A stretch of DNA of 64,000 nt from Methylocystis rosea (GTDB lineage Bacteria; Pseudomonadota; Alphaproteobacteria; Rhizobiales; Beijerinckiaceae): the NCBI RefSeq assembly GCF_003855495.1, contig NZ_CP034086.1:310001-374000 (forward strand), in the 5' to 3' direction. The notes under the pieces are model-generated. The model was not told the origin of the DNA, did no database searches, and worked only from the letters and a program-made list of their open reading frames with translations. Of this stretch, positions 43,784-51,689 are shown one piece after another (the stretch's first letter is position 1; every line of letters starts with the position of its first letter). A program made the position numbers and the translations under genes.

Positions 43784-44776
43784 ATGCGACGCATCCTGGT
43801 TACGGGCGCCCTCGGCCAGATCGGCGCCGAACTGACGCCGGCGCTGCGAAAGCGATATGGCGCGGCGTGCGTCATCGCCTCAGACCTCGCAGAAGCGCGG
43901 CCATCTGACGATCATTATGAACGTCTCGACTGCACGCAGGCGGAAGCAGCCGCCGATCTCATGAGCCGGCGCGACGTCGGCGTCGTTTACCACATGGCGG
44001 CGCTTCTCTCGGCGGTCGCCGAGGACAGGCCGCAAGACGCCTGGAGCGTCAATATGAGCGGCCTCTACAATGTGCTGGAGGCTGCCCGCCGCTTCGGTTG
44101 CCAGGTGTTTTTCCCAAGCTCCATTGCGGCGTTCGGGCCCTCGACGCCGCGCCGCGGCACGCCGCAGATCACGATCCAGCGGCCAACGACCATCTACGGC
44201 GTCACCAAAGTCGCGGGCGAATTGCTCTGCGACTATTACGCCACGCGCTTTGGCGTCGATGCGCGCGGATTGCGCCTGCCAGGCCTCGTCTCCTCGGCGG
44301 CGCCGCCGGGCGGCGGCACGACCGACTACGCCGTCGAAATGTTTCGCGCGGCTGTTCGGCGCAAGCGCTATTCCTGCTTCCTCGCCGCAGAGACCCGTCT
44401 CGACATGATGTATATGCCGGATGCGACGCGCGCGATCATGGAGCTCATGGAGGCTGATCCCGAGCGCCTGCGGTTTCGCAACGCGTATAACGTCACCGGC
44501 ATGAGCGTCGCGCCGCGCGAAATCGCCGCGGAAATTCGCAAACACGCGCCCTCCTTCGCGGTGGACTACCGCATTGACCCGCTACGCCAGGCGATCGCCG
44601 ACTCCTGGCCGCAGTCGCTTGACGCCAGTGCGGCGCGGGAAGATTGGGGCTTTGAGCCGCGCTTCGATCTCGCCGCCATGACGCGGGATATGCTCGCGCG
44701 TCTTGGCGCGGCGACAGATCCATTTGACGATCCGAATTCTGACGAGGTCCCCAATGCCAATGCAGGGTTTGGCTAA
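43784..44776 (+). CDS. L-threonine 3-dehydrogenase, NAD-dependent epimerase type
   Basis: This 330-residue extended SDR protein has the NAD motif VTGALGQIGAEL (6-17) and the catalytic YxxxK in YGVTK near 146. It matches the epimerase-like threonine dehydrogenases, including FFPSSIAAFGPSTP with the active-site Ser/Thr. It oxidises L-threonine to 2-amino-3-ketobutyrate. The next gene, Kbl, cleaves that product to glycine and acetyl-CoA. The two overlap by 23 bases, which supports the pairing. Confidence 0.9.
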   Translation: MRRILVTGALGQIGAELTPALRKRYGAACVIASDLAEARPSDDHYERLDCTQAEAAADLMSRRDVGVVYHMAALLSAVAEDRPQDAWSVNMSGLYNVLEAARRFGCQVFFPSSIAAFGPSTPRRGTPQITIQRPTTIYGVTKVAGELLCDYYATRFGVDARGLRLPGLVSSAAPPGGGTTDYAVEMFRAAVRRKRYSCFLAAETRLDMMYMPDATRAIMELMEADPERLRFRNAYNVTGMSVAPREIAAEIRKHAPSFAVDYRIDPLRQAIADSWPQSLDASAAREDWGFEPRFDLAAMTRDMLARLGAATDPFDDPNSDEVPNANAGFG

Positions 44777-46013
44777 GGCGCTCGCCGCGCAGCTCGGCGA
44801 ACTTTCGCAGGCCGGGCTGCTCAAGGGCCCGGAAAGCGTGCTCTGTGGCGTCATTGCGCCGCGTGGCGGCTACGGTCCACGCTTTCTCATCGAAGGCGAA
44901 GGCGACAAGCCGTACCTGCGCATGAACGCCAACAATTATCTTGGCATGTCGCTGCGCGAAGAGGTGATCGACGCCGAAGATGCGGCGGCGACGAACTATG
45001 GCGCCGGGCCCGGCGCGGTGCGCTTCATCAGCGGCACTTGGTCGCCTCATGTCGCCTTAGAGCGTCGGCTCGCCGCCTTTCACTCGCGGCCATCGGCGAT
45101 CATCTTTTCGTCGGCCTATGCGGCGATCATGGGCCTCATTCCGCAGCTCGTCAGCAAGAAGACCGCCGTCATCAGCGACGAGCTCAACCACAATTGCATC
45201 ATCAATGCGATCTCACTTGCCGCGCCTGCGGAGAAGCGGATCTACAAACATCTCGACATGGGCGAACTCGAGCGCTGTCTCGACGAGACCGCGAAATCAT
45301 GCACCCGCGCCATCATCGTGACCGACGGCGTGTTCAGCATGCGCGGCGATCACGCGCCGCTTGATCGCATCATGACGCTGGCGCGCAGTCGTGATAACGC
45401 CTTCGTCGAAGGCGCGATCGTCGTCGTCGATGATTCACATGGGGTTGGCGCGCTTGGCGCGACCGGGCGCGGCGCGGAGGAATATACGCGGTCAGCTCCG
45501 GTCGACATTCTGGTGGCGACGCTCGGCAAGGCCTTCGGCGTCAATGGCGGCTATGTGGTCGGCGACGAGATCCTCATCCGCTACCTGCGCGAGCGCTCGC
45601 CCTTCTACGTTTACTCGAATCCCATCACGCCGGCGGAAGCCGCCGCCGCGCATAAGGCCATCGACCTGCTCGACAGTCCGGACGGACTGTCGTTGCTCGA
45701 GCATCTGCGCGCCATGACCGCCCGCTTCAAGGCGGGGCTTGTCAGGCTTGGTTTCGAGACGCTGCCCGGGGAACATCCGGTCGCGCCGCTCGTGACCCGC
45801 GACAGCGCCCGCACCGTGGCGCTCGTCGAGCATCTGCGACGGCGAGGCATATTGGTTACTGGGCTGACCTATCCGGTCGTGCCGAAGGGCGACGAGGAGA
45901 TCCGCTTTCAGATCAGCGCGGATCACACGGCCGCCGACATCGATGCGGCGTTGGCGGCGCTGGCCGAAATGGCGGAGGCGAATGTTCCGCTGGCGCGGGC
46001 GAAGCAGCTTTAG
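44754..46013 (+). CDS. kbl: 2-amino-3-ketobutyrate CoA ligase (glycine C-acetyltransferase)
   Basis: This PLP enzyme of the alpha-oxoamine synthase family (419 residues from ATG 44754) has the Schiff-base lysine K259 in [12 protein letters not shown]. The nearby [13 protein letters not shown] motif and [12 protein letters not shown] near the start are family hallmarks. Its position after the threonine dehydrogenase points to glycine C-acetyltransferase (acetyl-CoA plus glycine) rather than BioF or HemA. Two ATG codons (44754, 44760) are both possible, and GAGG at 44742 fits either. The overlap with the upstream gene suggests coupled translation. Confidence 0.91.
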   Translation: MPMQGLAKALAAQLGELSQAGLLKGPESVLCGVIAPRGGYGPRFLIEGEGDKPYLRMNANNYLGMSLREEVIDAEDAAATNYGAGPGAVRFISGTWSPHVALERRLAAFHSRPSAIIFSSAYAAIMGLIPQLVSKKTAVISDELNHNCIINAISLAAPAEKRIYKHLDMGELERCLDETAKSCTRAIIVTDGVFSMRGDHAPLDRIMTLARSRDNAFVEGAIVVVDDSHGVGALGATGRGAEEYTRSAPVDILVATLGKAFGVNGGYVVGDEILIRYLRERSPFYVYSNPITPAEAAAAHKAIDLLDSPDGLSLLEHLRAMTARFKAGLVRLGFETLPGEHPVAPLVTRDSARTVALVEHLRRRGILVTGLTYPVVPKGDEEIRFQISADHTAADIDAALAALAEMAEANVPLARAKQL

Positions 46014-46075
46014 CGCGCTATCTACCGTGGCGGCGCCGCCTGTTTTCGAGCGCGGCGACAGCCGAGGAAGCATCC

Positions 46076-47353
46076 ATGGACAGCGCGCGTTACCATAAGG
46101 CGAGCATTGGAAACCGCTTGCTTCAGCCGGAAACGCTCATGCTGGGCTACGGCTATGATCCGACGCTGTCGGAAGGCGCGGTCAAGCCGCCGGTATTTCT
46201 AACGTCGACCTTCGTGTTTCGAACCGCCGAAGAGGGGCGCGACTTCTTCGACTATATGGCCGGCCGTCGTGCGCCGCCGGAAGGCGAAGAATCCGGACTC
46301 GTCTATTCACGGTTCAACCATCCCAATCTCGAGATCGTCGAAGACCGCCTGGCGATCTACGAGCACGCCGAATGCGGTCTCGTCTTTTCCTCCGGCATGT
46401 CGGCGATCGTCACCACAATTCTTGCCTTCGCGCGCCCGGGAGAAACGATTCTGCGCAGCCGCCCGCTCTATGGCGGCACGGAAGTTCTCATCGACAAGAC
46501 GCTGGCGCCGTTCGGATTGACCGGCGTCGGCTTCACCAACGGGCTCGACGAAGACAATATCCGCGCCGCCGCCGCGCGCGCGATGGAAAAGGGACGCATC
46601 GCGATGATCTTCATCGAGACGCCGTCCAATCCGATGAACAGCCTCGTTGATATCGCGCTGGTGCGACGTATCGCGGAAGATGTCGCGGAAAAACAGGCCT
46701 CGAGGCCGGTCATTTGTTGCGACAACACCCTACTCGGTCCGGTTTTCCAGTCGCCGCTCCGGCGCGGCGCCGATTTGTCGCTTTATTCGCTGACGAAATA
46801 TGTCGGCGGGCACAGCGATCTCATCGGCGGCGCGGTGGTCGGATCCTGCGCGCATCTGAAGACCATTCGCACGATGCGCAGCGCCATCGGCACGCAGCTC
46901 GACGCCCATTCCTGCTGGATGCTTGGCCGCTCGCTGGAGACATTGTCTTTGCGTATGAACCGGGCGGCGGAGAACGCGGCGATCGTCGCGCAATTTCTTG
47001 CCGGTCATCCGAAGGTGGCTCGCGTTCACTACCCGCCGCTGCTGCCGGCTGATCATCCCGAAAGGTTGTTGATGGCGCGCCAGTCGAGTTCCGCCGGCTC
47101 CACCTTTTCTTTTGAGGTCGTGGGCGGACAAGCCGAAGCCTTCGCCTTCCTCAATCGGCTGCAGATCTTCAAACTCGCCGTCAGCCTCGGCGGCACCGAA
47201 TCGTTGATTTGTCATCCGACGACCACCGTGCATTCGGGGCTCACCGAAGAGGCCCGCCGCGAAATCGGCATTACGCCTTCGCTCGTTCGCGCATCGATCG
47301 GCATCGAACATCCGGACGATCTTATCGCCGATCTGGCGCAGGCTTTCGCTTAA
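46076..47353 (+). CDS. Cystathionine gamma-synthase-family PLP enzyme (methionine gamma-lyase-like)
   Basis: This 425-residue enzyme belongs to the Cys/Met metabolism PLP family. The lysine that holds PLP is K241 in [14 protein letters not shown], with upstream ETPSNPM near 185 and CDNTLLGP near 220. Members act on cystathionine, methionine or O-acylhomoserine. The insertion [11 protein letters not shown] near 65 marks the less characterised proteobacterial branch, which makes an exact reaction unsafe to call. It follows kbl by 62 bases on the same strand and ends about 120 bases before the STAS gene. Confidence 0.88.
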   Translation: MDSARYHKASIGNRLLQPETLMLGYGYDPTLSEGAVKPPVFLTSTFVFRTAEEGRDFFDYMAGRRAPPEGEESGLVYSRFNHPNLEIVEDRLAIYEHAECGLVFSSGMSAIVTTILAFARPGETILRSRPLYGGTEVLIDKTLAPFGLTGVGFTNGLDEDNIRAAAARAMEKGRIAMIFIETPSNPMNSLVDIALVRRIAEDVAEKQASRPVICCDNTLLGPVFQSPLRRGADLSLYSLTKYVGGHSDLIGGAVVGSCAHLKTIRTMRSAIGTQLDAHSCWMLGRSLETLSLRMNRAAENAAIVAQFLAGHPKVARVHYPPLLPADHPERLLMARQSSSAGSTFSFEVVGGQAEAFAFLNRLQIFKLAVSLGGTESLICHPTTTVHSGLTEEARREIGITPSLVRASIGIEHPDDLIADLAQAFA

Positions 47354-47475
47354 CGCGAAGTTAACCGTCGCGGTCGGCTTAGCGGAGACTGCGCGCTGGG
47401 GCCTGTTAATCGCGCTCCGCAGACATATCTATTTCCAAGAGACTTTCGTGGTAATAATCGAGCTGAGACTAGACA

Positions 47476-47808
47476 ATGAGAGTAGCGAAGGAAGTGCGAG
47501 ACGACCGAACCGTTCTGAGCATCCAGGAGGATCGCATCGATGCGCACAACTCCGGCGAGCTCAAGGACTTGGTGCTCAAGACGCTCGAGGGAGGCGCTAA
47601 AAACGTCGTCATCGATTTGGCGAGAGTTCAGTTCATCGACAGCTCAGGGCTCGGGGCGCTGCTCTCCGGCTACAAGAATGCGAGTTTGCGCTCGAGCGGG
47701 TTCGCCTTGGCGGGTCTGCAGCCGCGTGTCAGGTCGATGTTCGAGCTGACGCGACTGCACCGCGTTTTCGACATCTATCCAAGCTTGCAGTTGGCGCTGA
47801 GCGCGTGA
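47476..47808 (+). CDS. STAS-domain anti-sigma factor antagonist
   Basis: This 110-residue STAS protein is like RsbV/SpoIIAA. The phosphoacceptor serine lies in FIDSSGLGALLSGYK near 55-69. In partner-switching systems the unphosphorylated STAS protein binds an RsbW-type kinase and frees its target. The RsbW-like kinase gene follows after 22 bases. A multi-PAS phosphatase at 51690 probably dephosphorylates the STAS protein. Confidence 0.93.
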   Translation: MRVAKEVRDDRTVLSIQEDRIDAHNSGELKDLVLKTLEGGAKNVVIDLARVQFIDSSGLGALLSGYKNASLRSSGFALAGLQPRVRSMFELTRLHRVFDIYPSLQLALSA

Positions 47809-47830
47809 GTCCGCGAATGAGGTGGGCGGT

Positions 47831-48265
47831 GTGATCGAGATGTGCGAGACATTCGTCAATCTGGACATCGTCGTTCCCAGCCAAACGCGATATCTGCGCC
47901 TCGTTGGCGCGATCGCCGAGCAGCTTGCGAAGGAGCTGGACGTACAGGAGGACACACGCGACACCCTCGCTTTTCACCTCAATCTTGCGCTAACCGAGGC
48001 CGTCGCCAACGCCATTCAGTATAGCTCCGCGGCAAATTCGACCGACTCCGTGCGGATCTGCTTTTCGGTGGAGGACGCCTATCTTTCCGTCCGGGTTTTC
48101 GATCACGGCGAAGGTTTCGACCTCGCTGCTCTGCCGACGCCCGAGTTCGATGAACTTCGCGAACGCGGCCGCGGCATATTCTTCATTCGCTCTGTGATGG
48201 ACTCTGTTCAATATCACAAGACGGATTCAGGCAATGTTCTCGAAATGCGCAAGAAGATCGCCTAG
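47831..48265 (+). CDS. RsbW-like serine kinase/anti-sigma ATPase
   Basis: This HATPase-fold protein of about 144 residues has the N-box NLALTEAVANAIQYS near 54-68 and the G-region DHGEGFD with RGRGIFFIRSVMD near 118. I prefer the GTG at 47831, eight bases after GAGG. A GTG at 47822 or ATG at 47840 is also possible. It phosphorylates the STAS partner encoded just before it. The protein it controls is not evident, since no sigma gene is adjacent. The next gene starts eight bases after its stop. Confidence 0.92.
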   Translation: MIEMCETFVNLDIVVPSQTRYLRLVGAIAEQLAKELDVQEDTRDTLAFHLNLALTEAVANAIQYSSAANSTDSVRICFSVEDAYLSVRVFDHGEGFDLAALPTPEFDELRERGRGIFFIRSVMDSVQYHKTDSGNVLEMRKKIA

Positions 48266-48272
48266 CTGATGG

Positions 48273-51200
48273 TTGCCCGTGCTTCGCTCTCCGGACACAT
48301 TGACGTTTGAGACGCCCCGCGTCGCGGATTGGGATTCCGTGGTGCGGGATTTCCTCCGCCGCGCCGGGCGCCGTTCCGGGCTGAATCTCTCCGGCGAGGC
48401 GCTTGACGCGCTGCCCAAAGCCTATCGCTATCTCGTCCCGGCGCGGCGCGCCGCGCGCGATCTCTCGCTGATTGCAGCCAACCAAAGCGGGAACGAGATC
48501 GTCGAATTGCGCCCGCTGCCAGGCCCCGGAGCGGATGTAGGCCGATATGAGGTTCGGCTGATCGGCGCCAATGACCATGCGCTCGATGAACTTCTGCCGA
48601 TGCTGCAGAACCTCGGACTGCGCGTCGCAGATCAAATTCAGTTCGCGCTCGATCTCAGCATCGGCCCGCGTTTCATTCGAAGTTTTATCGTCGAGCCCTC
48701 CATGCGTAGCGGCGCGAGCGTCGCACGATCGCACGGTCGATTGTTGGGGGCGCTCAAAGCCGTGCTTTCAGCCGAGGTTGAGAGCGACGCCTTGAACGGC
48801 CTGGTCTTGGTCACGGAGCTTGACTGGCGGCAGATCGATCTCTTTCGCGCCTATAGCAACTACTATCAGCAGCTCGGTCTGCGGATCGAGCGCACGCGAA
48901 TCTATCGCGCGCTTTTGCACAGTCCGGCGGCCGTCCAACTTCTCTATCGTTATTTCCAAGCGCGGTTCGAGCCGGATGGCGGCGGACGCGACTCCTTCGA
49001 GATCGAGTTGGAGTCGCTCACGCCGATCAGGGCTCAGCTTGTAGACGTATTGGACAAGGTCACGGACGGCGGCGACGATCGCATTCTTCGCGATCTCTTC
49101 AATCTCATCGACGCGACGGTTCGCACCAACTTCTATTTTTGCGGCGACTGGGCGCGGAAGTTCATTTCTCTAAAGATCAGCAGTCTGGGCGTGTTCAATA
49201 TGCCGGCTCCAAAGCCGATGGCGGAAATCTACGTTCATTCCGCTTCAATGGAAGGCGTGCATTTGCGGGGCGCCAAAGTCGCGCGCGGCGGCATCCGCTG
49301 GTCGGACCGGCCCGAGGATTTTCGCGGCGAAGTCCTGGCGCTAATGCAGACTCAGATGATCAAGAACGCCCTCATCGTGCCGCAGGGCGCCAAGGGCGGC
49401 TTTGTTTTGAAGCTTCCCTTTGACGACGCATCGCAGCGGCAGCGCCTCGGGAGGGAGGCATACTCGCAGTTCCTGCGCGGCCTTCTCGATCTCACGGACA
49501 ATCTGAAGGATTCACAGATCGTCAGGCCGCCGGCGCTCGTCGCTTATGACGGCCCCGATCCTTATCTCGTCGTCGCGGCCGACAAGGGCACCGCCTCCTG
49601 GGCCGATGTCGCGAATGAGATTTCGCACTCCTATGGCTTCTGGCTCGGCGACGCCTTCGCGAGCGGCGGCGCACATGGCTATCATCATAAGCGTTTGGGC
49701 ATTACTGCGCGCGGCGCCTGGGTCTGTGTAAGACGGCACTTCCATGAGCTCGGTCGCAACGTCGATGCGGAGCCGATTACCGTTGTCGGAGTCGGCTCGA
49801 TGGATGGCGACGTCTTCGGCAACGGCATGCTGCACACGCCAAACATTCGGCTGCTGGGCGCGTTCGACGGCCAGTACGTCTTCATCGACCCCAACCCCGA
49901 TCCGCTCATTTCCTTCGCCGAGCGACGCCGTCTGTTCCAACTACCACAGTCGACGTGGCGCGACTATAACCCGGCGCTGCTTTCACAAGGGGGAGGCGTC
50001 TATCGGCGCGACGCCAAGGATATACCTTTGAGCCCAGAGGTGCGCGCATGGCTCGGCGTGCGGCATAGCGCGATCGATGGCGAAGCGCTGGTCCGCTGGC
50101 TCTTGATCGCGCCCGTGGATCTGTTGTGGATGGGCGGCGTCGGCACTTATGTCAAGGCGAGCTCGGAGACGAATGAGAGCGTTGGCGATCGCGTCAACGA
50201 CGGCGCGCGCGTCGACGCGCTGCAGCTTCGCGCCAAGGTCGTCGGCGAGGGCGCCAACCTCGCCTTTACGCAGCGGGCGCGCATTGAATACGCCCTGAGA
50301 GGCGGCCGGATCAATACCGACGCGGTCGACAATTCGGCCGGCGTTGATCTCTCCGATCACGAAGTCAATTTGAAGACTTTGCTGCACACGCGGCCGGACC
50401 AACACACGCCAGACGTTGAAGATCCCGATCGATTGCTCCAATCCCTCACCGAAGAGGTTTGCGCGTCCGTATTGCACGACAACGACCGACAGAGTCTTTG
50501 CCTGTCACTTGACCGCGCGCGGTGCCGCATCAATCTCGATCCCTTCATGGACCTCGCGGAGCAACTTGAAAACGCCGGTTATATCAATCCTGCGGCCGAG
50601 GCCTTCCCGACACGAAAGGATGTCTCGGCGCGCGAGACGAAAGAGTTGACGCGACCGGAACTCGCCTTGCTGATGGCCAGTTCGAAGTTGGCGCTAAAGC
50701 AGAGGCTGCTGGAAGACGAGGGGTTTCTGCAAGGTTCCTGGTCCTATGAATTTCTGGCGAGGTATTTCCCAGAATATTTGCGGGCTCATTTTTCGGAGCG
50801 GATCAGGAGTCATTCACTCGCGCGGGAAATCGCCGTCACGGTGATCTGCAACAAGGTCGTCGATCAGGCGGGAGTTTGCTTCCTGCTGCTGGGCGAGGGG
50901 CTGGTCCCAACTCTGCTCAGCTATGCCGTCAAGCTCTATCTTTCCTTCGATCGAATATTCGAGGGCGATCGATGGCGCGCCAGTTTTCGCGAAAGCCGCG
51001 AATTGGACGCCGCGCGCCAGTATGCGCTGCTTCTCCAACTCGAAGCCGCGCTGGCTTACATGTGCCATTGGTCGATGCGACGGGGACATCGGCTGAGCCC
51101 CGACGACGAAGACATCGAGCGCTGGCGTTCCGATCTGCGCGCCTATCGTGAACGCGTGGGTGTGAGCGAAGCGCAGGACGACCAGTCTGTGGCGACGCCC

Positions 51201-51686
51201 TATTTCGATCGCCTGCGGAATTTCCCTTTCCTTGTCGCGCTCACCCGCGAATCGGGAGAGGACATGCGGGTCGCCGGCGCGTATTTTGATAAGGCCGCTA
51301 ATCTGTTTGGATTGCAAAAGCTTACCGCCCTTCTCGCGGACGTGAAGCCAAGAGACCTCTGGGAGCAGCAGTTGCAGGCCGCGCTCGACGCGCGAATGCG
51401 GGATGCGTCCGCGCGCATCGCGTCTATGCAGTTGCTGAGCGGCATCGCCGACGCGCGGGCTTTGTTTCGAAACGTCGGCCTGGAGTTTCGTCTCGCCGGG
51501 CTTGAGCGGCTGGCGTTCAAACTCGAGGCTTCGCTCTTAACGACGCTGACGCCCTTCGCAGCCTTCGTCGCCGAGCTGAACGCCTTGGTCGACGCATGCG
51601 ACGCCGCTTATCGCAGCCGCTCGGCGGAGGGCGCGGAGAGGGCGCGAAAGCCAAGGCGGCGTTCTTCGGAAGCAGGAGCTTCGTAG
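48273..51686 (+). CDS. Bacterial NAD-glutamate dehydrogenase, short form
   Basis: This is a member of the large NAD-dependent glutamate dehydrogenase class. It deaminates glutamate to 2-oxoglutarate. Catalytic features are visible at PQGAKGGFVLKLP near 370-382 (substrate lysine), DKGTASWADVANE and the GVGSMDGDVFGNGML nucleotide motif near 508. At 1137 residues it is well below the approximately 1600 of most alphaproteobacterial forms. It keeps part of the regulatory domain but lacks roughly the first 450 residues. It starts at TTG 48273 (GTG at 48279 is possible), with a poor ribosome site, eight bases after the RsbW-like gene. Whether it is complete and active is unclear. Confidence 0.87.
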   Translation: MPVLRSPDTLTFETPRVADWDSVVRDFLRRAGRRSGLNLSGEALDALPKAYRYLVPARRAARDLSLIAANQSGNEIVELRPLPGPGADVGRYEVRLIGANDHALDELLPMLQNLGLRVADQIQFALDLSIGPRFIRSFIVEPSMRSGASVARSHGRLLGALKAVLSAEVESDALNGLVLVTELDWRQIDLFRAYSNYYQQLGLRIERTRIYRALLHSPAAVQLLYRYFQARFEPDGGGRDSFEIELESLTPIRAQLVDVLDKVTDGGDDRILRDLFNLIDATVRTNFYFCGDWARKFISLKISSLGVFNMPAPKPMAEIYVHSASMEGVHLRGAKVARGGIRWSDRPEDFRGEVLALMQTQMIKNALIVPQGAKGGFVLKLPFDDASQRQRLGREAYSQFLRGLLDLTDNLKDSQIVRPPALVAYDGPDPYLVVAADKGTASWADVANEISHSYGFWLGDAFASGGAHGYHHKRLGITARGAWVCVRRHFHELGRNVDAEPITVVGVGSMDGDVFGNGMLHTPNIRLLGAFDGQYVFIDPNPDPLISFAERRRLFQLPQSTWRDYNPALLSQGGGVYRRDAKDIPLSPEVRAWLGVRHSAIDGEALVRWLLIAPVDLLWMGGVGTYVKASSETNESVGDRVNDGARVDALQLRAKVVGEGANLAFTQRARIEYALRGGRINTDAVDNSAGVDLSDHEVNLKTLLHTRPDQHTPDVEDPDRLLQSLTEEVCASVLHDNDRQSLCLSLDRARCRINLDPFMDLAEQLENAGYINPAAEAFPTRKDVSARETKELTRPELALLMASSKLALKQRLLEDEGFLQGSWSYEFLARYFPEYLRAHFSERIRSHSLAREIAVTVICNKVVDQAGVCFLLLGEGLVPTLLSYAVKLYLSFDRIFEGDRWRASFRESRELDAARQYALLLQLEAALAYMCHWSMRRGHRLSPDDEDIERWRSDLRAYRERVGVSEAQDDQSVATPYFDRLRNFPFLVALTRESGEDMRVAGAYFDKAANLFGLQKLTALLADVKPRDLWEQQLQAALDARMRDASARIASMQLLSGIADARALFRNVGLEFRLAGLERLAFKLEASLLTTLTPFAAFVAELNALVDACDAAYRSRSAEGAERARKPRRRSSEAGAS

Positions 51687-51689
51687 CGC

